A stretch of DNA of 64,000 nucleotides from Pontibacter sp. HSC-36F09 (GCF_024171605.1 NZ_JALKAA010000002.1:558001-622000); one strand, 5' to 3'. Counted from the first letter of the stretch, positions 35,101 through 43,123 are shown. Numbers and translations are program-made. The notes: generated from the letters alone by a model not told the origin.

Positions 35101-35435
35101 CCCGCATCGGAGGTAAAGGAAATGAACTTACCATCGGGACTGAACCGAGGCTGTACTTCGTAGGCGCGGCCACTGCGAAGGAGTTTCGCTTTGCCACCGG
35201 ACATTGGCATGCTGTAGATGTCGCCGAGCATGTCAAACACGATCTCTTTGCCGTCCGGACTCACGTCCACACTCATCCAGGTGCCTTCGTCGGTTGTTAC
35301 GGTGATTTCTTTTTGCGGTCCGCGGGCTTCTTCCACGTTCCATTTGTTGTCTTTTTTGTCCTGCGCCGTGGCTGTGCCCAAAGGTAAGGCAAGCGCCGCC
35401 GCCAGGAACATACTCCAATAGGTATGCTTCTTCAT
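32142..35435 (-). CDS. Secreted beta-propeller amidohydrolase
   Basis: 1097 residues. Signal peptide ending TATAQ. Residues ~45-680 contain repeated TolB/PD40-type blades (VSPDGKEIVF, FSPDGKFISF, WTPDGEYLIA, VSPDGKYVYF, FSPDGKTLLF). From ~690 an amidohydrolase of the metal-dependent TIM-barrel type: KTIMPGIVDVHAHLG (HxH metal ligands near residue 717), further histidines in GIEHNIPVHP and NLGAHGQ, and the closing strand LADLIVLDQNPLENI. It should hydrolyse a C-N bond in the periplasm, possibly in peptides. C-terminal residues CTCRH are unusual and could bind metal. Single gene with a clear -7 box and terminator. Confidence 0.9.
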   Translation of the reverse strand: MKKHTYWSMFLAAALALPLGTATAQDKKDNKWNVEEARGPQKEITVTTDEGTWMSVDVSPDGKEIVFDMLGDIYSMPMSGGKAKLLRSGRAYEVQPRFSPDGKFISFTSDAGGGDNIWVMKRDGSDAKQITKENFRLLNNAVWTPDGEYLIARKHFTASRSLGAGEMWMYHKSGGSGVQLTKRKNDQQDVGEPVVSPDGKYVYFSEDMSGGSTFEYNKDPNGQIYVIRRVDRNTGAIENVVTGNGGSVRPVISRDGKQLAFVRRVRTKSVLFLHDLKTGEQWPIYDQLNHDQQEAWAIFGVYPNFAWTPDNKSIVFWAGGKINKIDVASQKVTNIPFEATATHHIAEAVRHDFSKAGVSPDQFTAKAIRHAVTSPDGKLLVFNAAGHIYKKELPNGKPERVTNGKDFEFYPAFSPDGKTLLFSTWDDDNLGALVKVDIRKKNAKPTKLTSEKGFYTNASFSPNGKLIVYSKDGGNNHMGYAHGNERGIYYMTAEGKNPTLVQKSGSLPLFNATSDRIFFSAYGGGKTAFKSVDLSGKEERTHYTSTYTDQFYPSPDNKWLAFVELFNGYVVPFSANGAGMELSAETKAVPVARFTKDAGTSVHWSGDSKKVNWVLGDEYFSNDLKDRFAFLEGAPEKLPAIDTTGIKIGLEFKTDAPQGKVAFTNARIITMKGDEVIEGGTIVVDGNRIVSVGKGIAVPKDAKVIDASGKTIMPGIVDVHAHLGTFRNGMSPKQQWSYLANLAYGVTTTHDPSSTTEMVFSQSEAVKAGHMVGPRIFSTGTILYGADGSFKAVVNSLDDARSHLRRIQAAGGFSVKSYNQPRREQRQQIIQAARELDMTVVPEGGSTFFHNMSMILDGHTGIEHNIPVHPLYKDVVEVWKASKTGYTPTLIVNYGATSGEYYWYQNTKVWEKERLLKFTPRSVIDGRSRFVMQVPDEEYKNGYFKTSEASKALTDAGVKVNLGAHGQLQGLGAHWELWMLQQGGMTNMEALRAATLNGAEYLGMGKDIGSLETGKLADLIVLDQNPLENIQNSEHVRYTMVNGRLFDAATMNEVGNHERKPGKFWWENSKYASSFDWHEGTDTRVEGIAGENCTCRH

Positions 35436-35766
35436 GACAGGGTGTTTGTCGATTAGATTAGGTTAGATTCTCAAATTTAGCGATTTGAGGGGAGAAATCA
35501 GAAAAGGTTTAAAATGGGTAGGGAGGAATAATGATGATGGAGGGGAATGTGAATCTTGCGGACAATTTCGAGCCTGAATGTTTTGGAGATCTGGAGGTAT
35601 AGTTTTTCAATCGTAATACCTGTTATTCTGGAGAAATCTTGGTGGAAGGGAGGTTAAGCCTTTGCTACTCAGTTATAAGCTCATCGACTGCTTGCCGCGA
35701 GTGTGAGGTATACGGTAGACTCTGGCCACTTATTTGTCTTGGAGAAGTGTTTAAAGCCTTCTCCAA
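35436..35766. other. Gene-free stretch upstream of the amidohydrolase gene
   Basis: Contains the -7 box at 35472-35479 and several GGTATA copies, including AGGTATAG near 35597 and AGGTATAC near 35706. No gene or other structure recognised. Confidence 0.4.
35472..35479 (-). promoter_or_regulatory. -7 promoter box of the amidohydrolase gene
   Basis: TAAATTTG on the minus strand matches TAnnTTTG exactly, 37 bases before the ATG at 35435. No exact TTTG at -33. Confidence 0.5.
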
Positions 35767-36549
35767 TCACGGACATGGGTTGTCATCATGCAGATTTCCG
35801 TAAATGGCAAATACCTCATCGCTATTATAAGAATATTTAAGACGAATAATTTTATAGCAATTTGCCTGTACCACAAAAGTGAAATCTTCCAGTTGTGCAG
35901 CTGTGTTTCCGCTACCATTCTCAAAATGTTCAAAATATCCCGGCAGGGCTCTTTCTAATTCATAGAAATCATCACCAACTTTAAATTTAGGTATAGTCTC
36001 CTTTATTATCTCCCGACGGATGTCGTCAGGCATCAATCGAAACGCATACGCAGGAAAGAGAGTTGGGAAAATTTTAAGGTATAGCACCATAAAAGTGGTG
36101 GGGTATAGAATTACGGATGTTCTCATGAACCAGCTTTCTTGCATTTTTTTTACAATCCTACTACTCCTGATCAAAGCCAAATATATACTTCCAAACAGTA
36201 CCCCGATTAGGAAAGCAATCCAAAATACTACTTTGAAGTCACTCTTTAAAAACAGCCAGCCAATCAGAATTGTAAAAACAATGACAGCGTATATGCCAGT
36301 GAAAATCGGGAAGATAGGATAGGAGAATATCTTACTTGAATGGTTGAGCCGTCTTAATGGCAAGAGTATAAATATTAGCCATGCTATTGTCACGAAAATT
36401 GCTGACCAAAAAATGATTACACCTAAATCATCTGCTCGTCCATCTGCAATACCTTGCTGAAGGGCAATGAAAACTATCGACAAAGCCCAAGCAACAGAAA
36501 TCGCCAAAAAGGATAGAGGTCCTGTAGCCTTATTTATACCTTCAGTCAA
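35767..36549 (-). CDS. Membrane protein of unknown function
   Basis: Up to 260 residues from a TTG at 36549. Four membrane segments: FLAISVAWALSIVFIALQQG, VIIFWSAIFVTIAWLIFILL, IFPIFTGIYAVIVFTILIGW and VVFWIAFLIGVLFGSIYLAL; then a soluble C-terminal part of ~115 residues. No family recognised. The frame has no ATG. It remains open upstream to an ATT at 36573 that overlaps the TAA of the preceding gene by one base (TAATT), so an ATT start with stop-start coupling is possible. The region is more AT-rich than its neighbours, which suggests relaxed selection or a foreign origin. Confidence 0.6.
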   Translation of the reverse strand: MTEGINKATGPLSFLAISVAWALSIVFIALQQGIADGRADDLGVIIFWSAIFVTIAWLIFILLPLRRLNHSSKIFSYPIFPIFTGIYAVIVFTILIGWLFLKSDFKVVFWIAFLIGVLFGSIYLALIRSSRIVKKMQESWFMRTSVILYPTTFMVLYLKIFPTLFPAYAFRLMPDDIRREIIKETIPKFKVGDDFYELERALPGYFEHFENGSGNTAAQLEDFTFVVQANCYKIIRLKYSYNSDEVFAIYGNLHDDNPCP

Positions 36550-36572
36550 TTTATCAGACTCTTTTCTTTCAA

Positions 36573-37115
36573 TTACTCCACCTCAAACTCCCTCGGCAAA
36601 TCAAAGCTCAGCGGCTTGTTGCGGCTGTGGATCTGCTCCAGAAAGCTGTTGAGCTCGTCTTTATACTCCAGGTGGTAATCTTCGTGCAGGTTCTTGCGAA
36701 TGAGTTGGATGGTGCGCTGCAGAAGGCGGGCGGTGGCGGTATAGAAGGCTTTGTAATAGCTGTCGAAGTGGCCGGTGAAGTTTTCGAAGATCAGGCGCAG
36801 CAGGTATAAGTGCAGGTCAGTTTCGAGCTTCACGTCTTTGGTAATACGCTTGAAACGGGCAATTTCCTTGGCCGACTTGCGCAACGACTTGGTCAGGGCA
36901 CGACCCAGGTAGCGACCGGAGGTGTCCATCATCAGTTCGCGTATCTTTTCTGCGGTCTGGTCATAGGCCTCTTCCGGCGTAAGTTCGCCCAGTTCAATGG
37001 CCAGCAAATCGTACAGCTCCCCGTCGCGGCGGGCAGCTTTGATGATGATGGCTTCCTTTTCTTTATCGCTCAGCTGCTTGACAGCTTTTTTAAAACCAGT
37101 AGAGACGGTGGGCAT
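36573..37115 (-). CDS. Conserved-looking helical protein of unknown function
   Basis: 180 residues, almost entirely alpha-helical and highly charged (LSDKEKEAIIIKAARRD, LTPEEAYDQTAEKIRELM, RYLGRALTKSLRKSAKEIARF). No signal peptide or membrane segment, so cytosolic. No domain recognised; repeat-like heptads suggest coiled-coil or HEAT-type packing. Start ATG at 37115 is preceded by an inverted GGTATA pair (37116-37136) and, further up, a -7-like TATATTTA at 37182-37189. Upstream partner of the membrane protein at 35767. Confidence 0.65.
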   Translation of the reverse strand: MPTVSTGFKKAVKQLSDKEKEAIIIKAARRDGELYDLLAIELGELTPEEAYDQTAEKIRELMMDTSGRYLGRALTKSLRKSAKEIARFKRITKDVKLETDLHLYLLRLIFENFTGHFDSYYKAFYTATARLLQRTIQLIRKNLHEDYHLEYKDELNSFLEQIHSRNKPLSFDLPREFEVE

Positions 37116-37136
37116 AGGTATATATAAGCTATACCT
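37116..37136. repeat. Inverted AGGTATA pair in a leader
   Basis: AGGTATA (37116-37122), seven-base loop, TATACCT (37130-37136), directly before the ATG at 37115 (-). Could form a hairpin over the ribosome-binding region. Confidence 0.7.
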
Positions 37137-37325
37137 GTAAAGCTAGGTAAAATAGGCGTGCTGTTCAAGATGGTCGGGCCGTAAATATAGCTTGAAATAT
37201 GTGCTTTTGCAGGAATTAACCCCGGCTCCGGATTGTTTTAAACTATACCTTTTTCAGATAGCCGGAGCTGGCCGGGGAGAGCTGTATTATAATGCGTTCT
37301 GCTTCCGTAGCTCCATAAAAATTCG

Positions 37326-37333
37326 TAATTTTG
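37326..37333 (+). promoter_or_regulatory. -7 promoter box of clpS-recR
   Basis: TAATTTTG, an exact TAnnTTTG match. Only four bases separate it from the clpS ATG, so the transcript may begin at or next to the start codon (leaderless). Confidence 0.6.
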
Positions 37334-37337
37334 CACT

Positions 37338-37619
37338 ATGAATATTGAGACTCAAATTTTACATCAGGATGAAGTGGCTCTGCTCGAAGAGAGCACCGAT
37401 CTGCACAACCTGATTGTGTATAACGACGACGTGAATACGTTTGACCACGTGATTACAACGCTTATCAAGGTATGCGGCCACTCGGCGGAACAGGCGGAGC
37501 AATGCACGCTGCTGATCCACTACAAAGGCAAGTGCACCGTGAAGGTGGGGTCTTACGAAGAGCTGGCAGGTATGTGCACTGCCCTGCATGACAAAGACCT
37601 ATCGGCCAACATCGAGTAG
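37338..37619 (+). CDS. clpS: ATP-dependent Clp protease adaptor ClpS
   Basis: 93 residues. The ClpS core is clear: NLIVYNDDVNTFDHVITTL near residue 23 (the N-degron-binding DD and neighbours), HSAEQAEQCTLLIHYKGKC and the closing VKVGSYEELAGMCTALHDK. It delivers N-end-rule substrates to ClpA/ClpC-type unfoldases. Start ATG at 37338 lies four bases after a perfect -7 box. Eleven bases separate its stop from recR, so the two form an operon. Confidence 0.93.
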   Translation: MNIETQILHQDEVALLEESTDLHNLIVYNDDVNTFDHVITTLIKVCGHSAEQAEQCTLLIHYKGKCTVKVGSYEELAGMCTALHDKDLSANIE

Positions 37620-37630
37620 CGGGAGGTTGA

Positions 37631-38239
37631 ATGGAATTTCCGTCTAAACTGATTGAAAACGCCGTTGAGGAGCTGGCGAAGCTCCCGGGCGTAGGGCGCA
37701 AGACTGCCCTACGGTTGGCGCTGCACATGCTTAAAGAGGAATCTGAAGAGACTTTTCTGCTGGCCGAGGCACTCGTGAAAATGCGCACCGAAGTGAAGCA
37801 TTGCAGGGAATGCCACAACATTTCAGACACTGAGGTATGTGGTATCTGCCTCAACCCGCTGCGCGACCGCAGCCTGCTGTGCGTAGTAAGCGACATCCGC
37901 GATGTAATCGCTATCGAGAATACCTCGCAGTTCAAGGGCCTGTACCACGTGCTGGGCGGTGTGATCTCGCCGATTGAAGGCGTAGGGCCATCGGACCTCC
38001 ACATCGACTCGCTGCTGGAGCGTCTGCCGAACTCCGAAGTAAAAGAAATATTGCTGGCCATCAGCCCGACCATGGAAGGCGACACCACTGCTTTTTACCT
38101 GACCCGCAAACTCCGCGACCACAACGTGCGCATCACGACCATCGCCCGTGGTGTGCCAGTAGGGGGTGAGCTGGAATATACCGATGAAATTACCCTGGGA
38201 CGCAGCATTGTAGAGCGTACTTCTTACGGGAAGAATTAA
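37631..38239 (+). CDS. recR: Recombination mediator RecR
   Basis: 202 residues. N-terminal helix-hairpin-helix LAKLPGVGRKTALRLALHM, zinc finger CRECHNISDTEVCGIC (four cysteines, residues ~57-72), TOPRIM domain with VVSDIRDVIAIE and the C-terminal Walker-like RKLRDHNVRITTIARGVPVGGELEY. Works with RecO and RecF in loading RecA on gapped DNA. Second gene of the clpS-recR operon. The RAYT element is inserted just downstream. Confidence 0.97.
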   Translation: MEFPSKLIENAVEELAKLPGVGRKTALRLALHMLKEESEETFLLAEALVKMRTEVKHCRECHNISDTEVCGICLNPLRDRSLLCVVSDIRDVIAIENTSQFKGLYHVLGGVISPIEGVGPSDLHIDSLLERLPNSEVKEILLAISPTMEGDTTAFYLTRKLRDHNVRITTIARGVPVGGELEYTDEITLGRSIVERTSYGKN

Positions 38240-38310
38240 AATTATCTTTTTGAAAGCTGAGGAAGGACATGCGAACCGCGTGTCCTTTTTTTGTTTTGGT
38301 AGGTAGGGTA

Positions 38311-38360
38311 TGGCGCGAGCGTCCACGCTCGTGTCTACTATCGTGGGGCCTCTGGCCCCT
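38311..38360 (+). repeat. REP element, left flank of the RAYT gene
   Basis: Two hairpins: CGAGCG-TCCA-CGCTCG and GGGGCC-TCT-GGCCCC, joined by TGTCTACTATCGT. Inverted relative to the REP on the other side of the transposase gene, 40 bases from its start. Confidence 0.9.
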
Positions 38361-38399
38361 TTATAATCATCTGCGTACAATTTCTCAAACTTTAAACTT

Positions 38400-38930
38400 A
38401 TGTCTGAGAAGTATAAAATCTACAGAGGAGGCCTGTTCTTCGTTACCCTTACAGTGGCCGGCTGGATAGATGTATTCACCAGAAGAGAATACGCTGATGA
38501 AGTGGTACAGAACCTGAACTACTGCAGCAAAAACAAAGGGCTACAGGTATACAGTTATTGCCTGATGCCCAGTCACCTGCACATGGTTTGCTCAGTAGAA
38601 GATGGCTATTTGAGTAGTGTACTCCGAGACTTTAAGAGTTATACAGCTAAAAGGATCATAACTCAGATTGAAAACAATCTAACTGAGAGCAGAAAAGAAT
38701 GGTTGCTATACCTGTTTCGCTTCTTCAGGCGGCACAATACGCACAACAAAGAATATCAATTCTGGCAACAGCACAACCATCCCATTGACCTGACGGATAC
38801 GCCCATGCTTCAACAGAAAATTAATTACATTGAGCAGAATCCGGTGGTGGCTGGCTTGGTGACCGATGCAGCTTACTATACTTTCAGCAGTGCAAACCCA
38901 GGTAGTGGTGTGATGCTGGCAGAAGTGTAA
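38400..38930 (+). CDS. REP-associated tyrosine transposase (RAYT)
   Basis: 176 residues of the Y1-HUH transposase superfamily. HUH motif in CLMPSHLHMVC near residue 58, N-terminal strands FFVTLTVAGWIDVFTR, and the catalytic tyrosine in INYIEQNPVVAGLV near residue 142, the usual RAYT signature. It nicks and joins single-stranded REP DNA. The gene lies between inverted REPs at 38311-38360 and 38941-38989, and related REPs occur at four other places in the window, so it is probably the enzyme behind their spread. The frame is intact, so it may be active. Confidence 0.93.
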   Translation: MSEKYKIYRGGLFFVTLTVAGWIDVFTRREYADEVVQNLNYCSKNKGLQVYSYCLMPSHLHMVCSVEDGYLSSVLRDFKSYTAKRIITQIENNLTESRKEWLLYLFRFFRRHNTHNKEYQFWQQHNHPIDLTDTPMLQQKINYIEQNPVVAGLVTDAAYYTFSSANPGSGVMLAEV

Positions 38931-38940
38931 AAAAAGCAAA

Positions 38941-38989
38941 GGGGCCAGAGGCCCCACGATAGTAGACACGAGCGAGGACGCTCGCGCCA
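38941..38989 (-). repeat. REP element, right flank of the RAYT gene
   Basis: GGGGCC-AGA-GGCCCC then ACGATAGTAGACA and CGAGCG-AGGA-CGCTCG, GCGCCAT. Exact inverted partner of the left REP except at the loops, starting ten bases after the transposase stop. Confidence 0.9.
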
Positions 38990-39057
38990 TATAATGCTAT
39001 CAAGCCAATGGGCGCCATATTCAATCCACATTTCACTGGTTTTCTCTTGCATTATAT

Positions 39058-39065
39058 TAACTTTG
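39058..39065 (+). promoter_or_regulatory. -7 promoter box of the aminotransferase gene
   Basis: TAACTTTG, exact TAnnTTTG. It lies inside the 26-codon extension of the reading frame, which fixes the start at 39086. Confidence 0.6.
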
Positions 39066-39085
39066 GAGCTTATCTCAGAAGAAGC

Positions 39086-40294
39086 ATGCAAAATACAGCA
39101 TCACACATACTTTCAGACAGAATCATGGCGCTGTCGGAGTCGCAGACTATCGCGATGGCCAAAAAAGGTCGTGAACTGGCCGCACAGGGATTTGATATCA
39201 TCAACCTGAGCTTTGGAGAGCCGGATTTTCAAACGCCGCAGTACATCAAAGATGCCGCGAAGGAGGCGATCGATGAAGGCTTTACTTTCTATACCCCCGT
39301 ACCGGGCTTTCCGGCACTGCGTCAGGCGATCGCCGATAAATTTAAGCGCGACAACAACCTGGACTATGGTCCAGAGAACATTGTGGTATCGACAGGGGCC
39401 AAGCAGTCCATTGCCAATGCGGTGATGTGTCTGGTGAATCCGGGGGACGAGGTGATCGTTTTCTCGCCTTACTGGGTGTCCTATGAAGAGATCGTGAAGC
39501 TGGCCGAAGGTATACCTGTGCCGCTGCAGGGTCGTCTGGAGAATGACTTTAAAGTGACGCCGGAGCAACTGGAAAGCGCCATTACCTCCAATACCAAACT
39601 AGTGATGTACTCCTCGCCCTGCAATCCGACGGGTTCTGTGTTCGACGAGCAGGAGCTGCTGGCGCTGGCCAAAGTGCTGGAGAAACATCCGCAGGTATAC
39701 GTCATTGCCGACGAGATCTACGAGTACATCAACTTCGGGGAAAAACATGCCAGCATGGCCGGCTTTGATTTTATCAAAGACCGCGTGATCACGGTGAATG
39801 GTTTCTCGAAAGGGTACGCCATGACGGGCTGGCGCGTGGGCTACATTGCTGCGCACAAAGACATCGCCATTGCCTGTGAGAAAATGCAGAGCCAGATCAC
39901 GTCCGGCACCTGCTCCATCGCCCAGAAGGCGGCCCATGCAGCGCTTTTGGGAGGAAATGAATCGGCTTTGGAGATGCGTGACGCTTACCTTCGTCGCCGT
40001 GACCTCGTACTGGAGATCATGCAAGGTATACCGGGCTTTAAGACCAACGTTCCGACCGGCGCTTTTTATATTTTCCCGGATGTGAGTTACTATTTCGGAA
40101 AGAGCTACAACGGCAACATCATCAGCAGTGCGCTCGACCTGAGTCTATACCTGCTCACCGATGCACATGTGGCCTTGGTAAGTGGCGAGGCATTCGGTGC
40201 GCCGCAGTGTATCCGTTTCTCGTACGCCACATCCGACGATAAATTAATCGAGGCGCTCCGCCGCATTAAGGAGAGCCTCGCCAAATTGCAATAA
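39086..40294 (+). CDS. Aspartate/aromatic aminotransferase (class I, Ib subgroup)
   Basis: 402 residues from the ATG at 39086; the frame runs 26 codons further up but a -7 box lies within that part. PLP-fold signatures: NLSFGEPDFQTP, GAKQSIANAV, SPCNPTGSVFD, VIADEIYEYI, the PLP lysine in VNGFSKGYAMTGWRVGY near residue 240 and the C-terminal arginine in QCIRFSYA. Most like aspartate aminotransferases that link oxaloacetate and glutamate; side activities toward aromatic amino acids are possible. Its stop overlaps the start of the heptose kinase gene (TAATG). Confidence 0.9.
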   Translation: MQNTASHILSDRIMALSESQTIAMAKKGRELAAQGFDIINLSFGEPDFQTPQYIKDAAKEAIDEGFTFYTPVPGFPALRQAIADKFKRDNNLDYGPENIVVSTGAKQSIANAVMCLVNPGDEVIVFSPYWVSYEEIVKLAEGIPVPLQGRLENDFKVTPEQLESAITSNTKLVMYSSPCNPTGSVFDEQELLALAKVLEKHPQVYVIADEIYEYINFGEKHASMAGFDFIKDRVITVNGFSKGYAMTGWRVGYIAAHKDIAIACEKMQSQITSGTCSIAQKAAHAALLGGNESALEMRDAYLRRRDLVLEIMQGIPGFKTNVPTGAFYIFPDVSYYFGKSYNGNIISSALDLSLYLLTDAHVALVSGEAFGAPQCIRFSYATSDDKLIEALRRIKESLAKLQ

Positions 40295-41313
40295 TGAATC
40301 AGCATACCAATTTAGAAGATATATTCAGTGCCTTTGACAGCCTGACCGTGCTTATTGTGGGCGACGTGATGATCGACTCATACCTGTGGGGCAAGTCGAC
40401 ACGTATTTCACCGGAAGCACCGGTGCCGATTGTGAACGTAGTGAAGCGCGAGAAGCGACTGGGCGGAGCAGCCAACGTGGCCTTGAATGTGCAGGCCATG
40501 GGCGCGACCCCGCTGCTTTGTTCCGTGATTGGCGACGACCCGGATGGCGGAGATTTCCTGCGCCTGATGGAGGAACGCAATCTTTCCACAGAAGGCATCG
40601 TACAAAGCCCCGAGCGCGTGACCACCATCAAGCACCGCATAATAGCCGGTGGTCAGCAACTGCTGCGCGTGGACGCCGAGATTGAGCATAACCTGGCCGA
40701 CTACGAGGAGCGCCATCTGGAGGAACATTACCTGAAACTACTCGAACGGGCTGATGTGATCGTTTTTGAAGATTATGATAAAGGAGTGTTCTCCGAGCAA
40801 AACATTACCCGTTTTATTCAGCTGGCTAACGAGCGCGGTATACCTTCTGTGGTGGACCCCAAAAAGAAGAACTTTTTGAGCTACAAGGGCTGCACACTAT
40901 TCAAACCAAACCTGAAAGAACTCAAAGAGGGCCTGAAAGTTGACTTTGCCGACGAGAACCTGCCCGCTTTTGAAGAGGCTGTAGCACAACTGCAGAAACG
41001 ACTGGAAACGCAGCAGGTATTGGTTACACTCTCTGAGCGTGGTGTGTTTGTGGCCAATGGCGAAGAAAAGACTTATATACCTGCGCACCGTCGCGCAATT
41101 TCTGATGTGTCCGGTGCCGGCGATACGGTGATCAGCATATCGGCGCTGTGTATGGCGCTGAAGACTTCGCTCCCTTTTATGGCCGGCCTGAGCAACCTGG
41201 GCGGTGGCCTGGTGTGCGAACAGGTAGGCGTGGTGCCTGTCGACAGAAACCGCTTGTTCCAGGAAGCAAAAGTGAACAGGCTGTACGAAACCCATGAACA
41301 CCGAACGGCTTAA
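40294..41313 (+). CDS. hldA: PfkB family kinase, D-glycero-beta-D-manno-heptose-7-phosphate kinase type
   Basis: 339 residues. N-terminal IVGDVMIDSYLWGKSTRISPEAPVPI and LGGAANVALNVQAMGA match the kinase half of HldE/RfaE; VFEDYDKGVFS, VVDPKKKNFLSYKGCTLFKPN and the catalytic loop DVSGAGDTVIS near residue 272 follow. It would phosphorylate heptose 7-phosphate in ADP-heptose synthesis for the LPS core. The adenylyltransferase half is absent, so a separate hldC would be needed elsewhere. Starts in the stop of the aminotransferase gene (TAATG) and overlaps the next gene by 20 bases. Confidence 0.88.
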   Translation: MNQHTNLEDIFSAFDSLTVLIVGDVMIDSYLWGKSTRISPEAPVPIVNVVKREKRLGGAANVALNVQAMGATPLLCSVIGDDPDGGDFLRLMEERNLSTEGIVQSPERVTTIKHRIIAGGQQLLRVDAEIEHNLADYEERHLEEHYLKLLERADVIVFEDYDKGVFSEQNITRFIQLANERGIPSVVDPKKKNFLSYKGCTLFKPNLKELKEGLKVDFADENLPAFEEAVAQLQKRLETQQVLVTLSERGVFVANGEEKTYIPAHRRAISDVSGAGDTVISISALCMALKTSLPFMAGLSNLGGGLVCEQVGVVPVDRNRLFQEAKVNRLYETHEHRTA

Positions 41314-43093
41314 CAGGCTCTTATACGGCAGTAAACTGTGGGCATACATGCTGATGCGCCGCACAACCTATGTGCTCACCATCGTGGCCATAGGTTTGTT
41401 GCTGTATGCACACGGTGTTGTAACAGACCCCGGAACTCTACAACTTATCTACTATGCCATCGACGCCATTCTTGGCGTCTTTGTCCTGATATACCTGTTG
41501 CGGATTCTGTATGGCTTTGAACGATTGAAATTCCTGCAGCGGACTTGGTTCGAGGGCACGTTGATGGGCCTCATTCTGATCAACCACGTAGGTACCTACC
41601 TGTTCAACTTCCCTGTCATTTACAATATTTTTGAGGGGCTGGGCATGCCGCTTTCAGTGGAGGTATACCGTATCCTGGTGTCGCTCTACATGCTCATGCT
41701 GCTGATCGTGGAGCTGCTCGAGACCCGGGTGCACCTGAAGACCCTGCAGGTAAAACCGGCTGTTATATTCCTGATGAGCTTTCTTTCGCTCATCGCTATT
41801 GGCACCGCCATGTTCATGTTCCCCAAAATGACCAACGACCCAGATGGCATGCGCTTCATTGATGCACTTTTTATGGCCACCAGTGCCTCATGCATCACCG
41901 GGCTGGCAGTAGTGGATCCGGGTACATACTTTACCCTTGCAGGGCAGGTAGTGCTTTTGGGGCTGGTGCAGTTGGGCGGTTTGGGCGTGATGACCTTTGC
42001 TACCTTCTTTGCAACGCTCATGCGACAAGGTATAGGTATAAAGCAGCACGTGGCCATGTTCGAGATAATGGAAAGCGAGTCCATCTCGTTCACAAAAGGA
42101 CTGCTCCGCAAACTGATCATGATGACGCTTTCGATTGAGGCGTTCGGAGCTGTGATCATCTTTGCAACGTGGAGCAACGAAGTGGAGTTTGTGGGGCTGG
42201 GGAGCAAAATTTTCTTCTCCGTGTTTCATGCGGTGTCGGCCTTTTGTAATGCCGGCCTTTCCTTGTTCCCGGAAGGCCTCTACAGCAACCCGCTTCAAAA
42301 CGCCTATGTCATGCACCTGACCATTGCGGCCATGGTTATCCTGGGCGGCATCGGTTTCCCGACCATGCTGGATGTGTTTTCCCCGGATGCCATGCGTACC
42401 CGAATGGCAATGCCCTGGCGCAACTGGAAAATGATGACACGCGTGACCGTGTATACCTCGGCTGCTCTCCTGGCCTTTGGTACCATTACCTTTTTCTTGT
42501 TGGAGTACTTCAACACCTTGTCTCACCTGAACTTTGCGGAGGCGCTCATCACGTCCTTTTTTCAGTCAGCCACTACCCGCTCGTCCGGGTTCCACACGGT
42601 AGATGTGTCAGCCATTTCGGTGCCGGCCCTGCTGATCATGATGATGCTGATGTTCATCGGTGCCTCGCCGGGCTCGATGGGCGGCGGTATCAAGACGACT
42701 ACCTTTATGGTGATCATCCTCTCTGTGTGGACAACGATCGTAGGCAAACGTAACATCGAGATCGGTAAAAGAACCATCCCGCATTCGGTTTCTTACAAGG
42801 CTTTTGCGGTGTTCACATTCGCGGTGGTCTTTAACATCCTGTTTCTGATTATCCTCTCTATTTCAGACTCGCAATTTGATATTCTTCGCCTGGCTTTTGA
42901 GCAGGTCTCGGCCTTTGGCACGGTGGGCCTGAGCACCGGTATAACGGCCGGGCTTTCAGACATAGGCAAGATGGTTATCATTATGTCGATGTACATTGGC
43001 CGGGTAGGTACCCTGACGTTGGCGCTCGCTATCAGCACACGGGTTCCTTCTACGGCCTACAAATACCCGGATACTCACCTTTCGATCGGATAA
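41294..43093 (+). CDS. Trk/Ktr-type K+ transporter membrane subunit, copy 1
   Basis: 599 residues, longer than the ~450 of KtrB because of an N-terminal extension of about 140 residues with four extra hydrophobic segments (TYVLTIVAIGLLLYAHG onward). The four P-loops of the channel are visible: ASCITGLAVVD (~199), SAFCNAGLSLFPEG (~316), TTRSSGFHTVD (~425) and SAFGTVGLSTGITAG (~540), each with the selectivity glycine. It should conduct K+ (or Na+/K+) across the inner membrane, gated by a KtrA/TrkA-type RCK protein that is not encoded nearby. Overlaps hldA by 20 bases. Confidence 0.9.
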   Translation: MNTERLNRLLYGSKLWAYMLMRRTTYVLTIVAIGLLLYAHGVVTDPGTLQLIYYAIDAILGVFVLIYLLRILYGFERLKFLQRTWFEGTLMGLILINHVGTYLFNFPVIYNIFEGLGMPLSVEVYRILVSLYMLMLLIVELLETRVHLKTLQVKPAVIFLMSFLSLIAIGTAMFMFPKMTNDPDGMRFIDALFMATSASCITGLAVVDPGTYFTLAGQVVLLGLVQLGGLGVMTFATFFATLMRQGIGIKQHVAMFEIMESESISFTKGLLRKLIMMTLSIEAFGAVIIFATWSNEVEFVGLGSKIFFSVFHAVSAFCNAGLSLFPEGLYSNPLQNAYVMHLTIAAMVILGGIGFPTMLDVFSPDAMRTRMAMPWRNWKMMTRVTVYTSAALLAFGTITFFLLEYFNTLSHLNFAEALITSFFQSATTRSSGFHTVDVSAISVPALLIMMMLMFIGASPGSMGGGIKTTTFMVIILSVWTTIVGKRNIEIGKRTIPHSVSYKAFAVFTFAVVFNILFLIILSISDSQFDILRLAFEQVSAFGTVGLSTGITAGLSDIGKMVIIMSMYIGRVGTLTLALAISTRVPSTAYKYPDTHLSIG

Positions 43094-43123
43094 GGTATAG
43101 CTAGTACGTATAAGACAGCAGAT

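Noticed and set aside
38269-38469. Short frame between recR and the RAYT gene
   Set aside because: It is the translation of the left REP and the transposase start in another frame.
39008-39085. N-terminal extension of the class I aminotransferase
   Set aside because: Contains a perfect -7 box (39058-39065), so it is upstream of transcription start.
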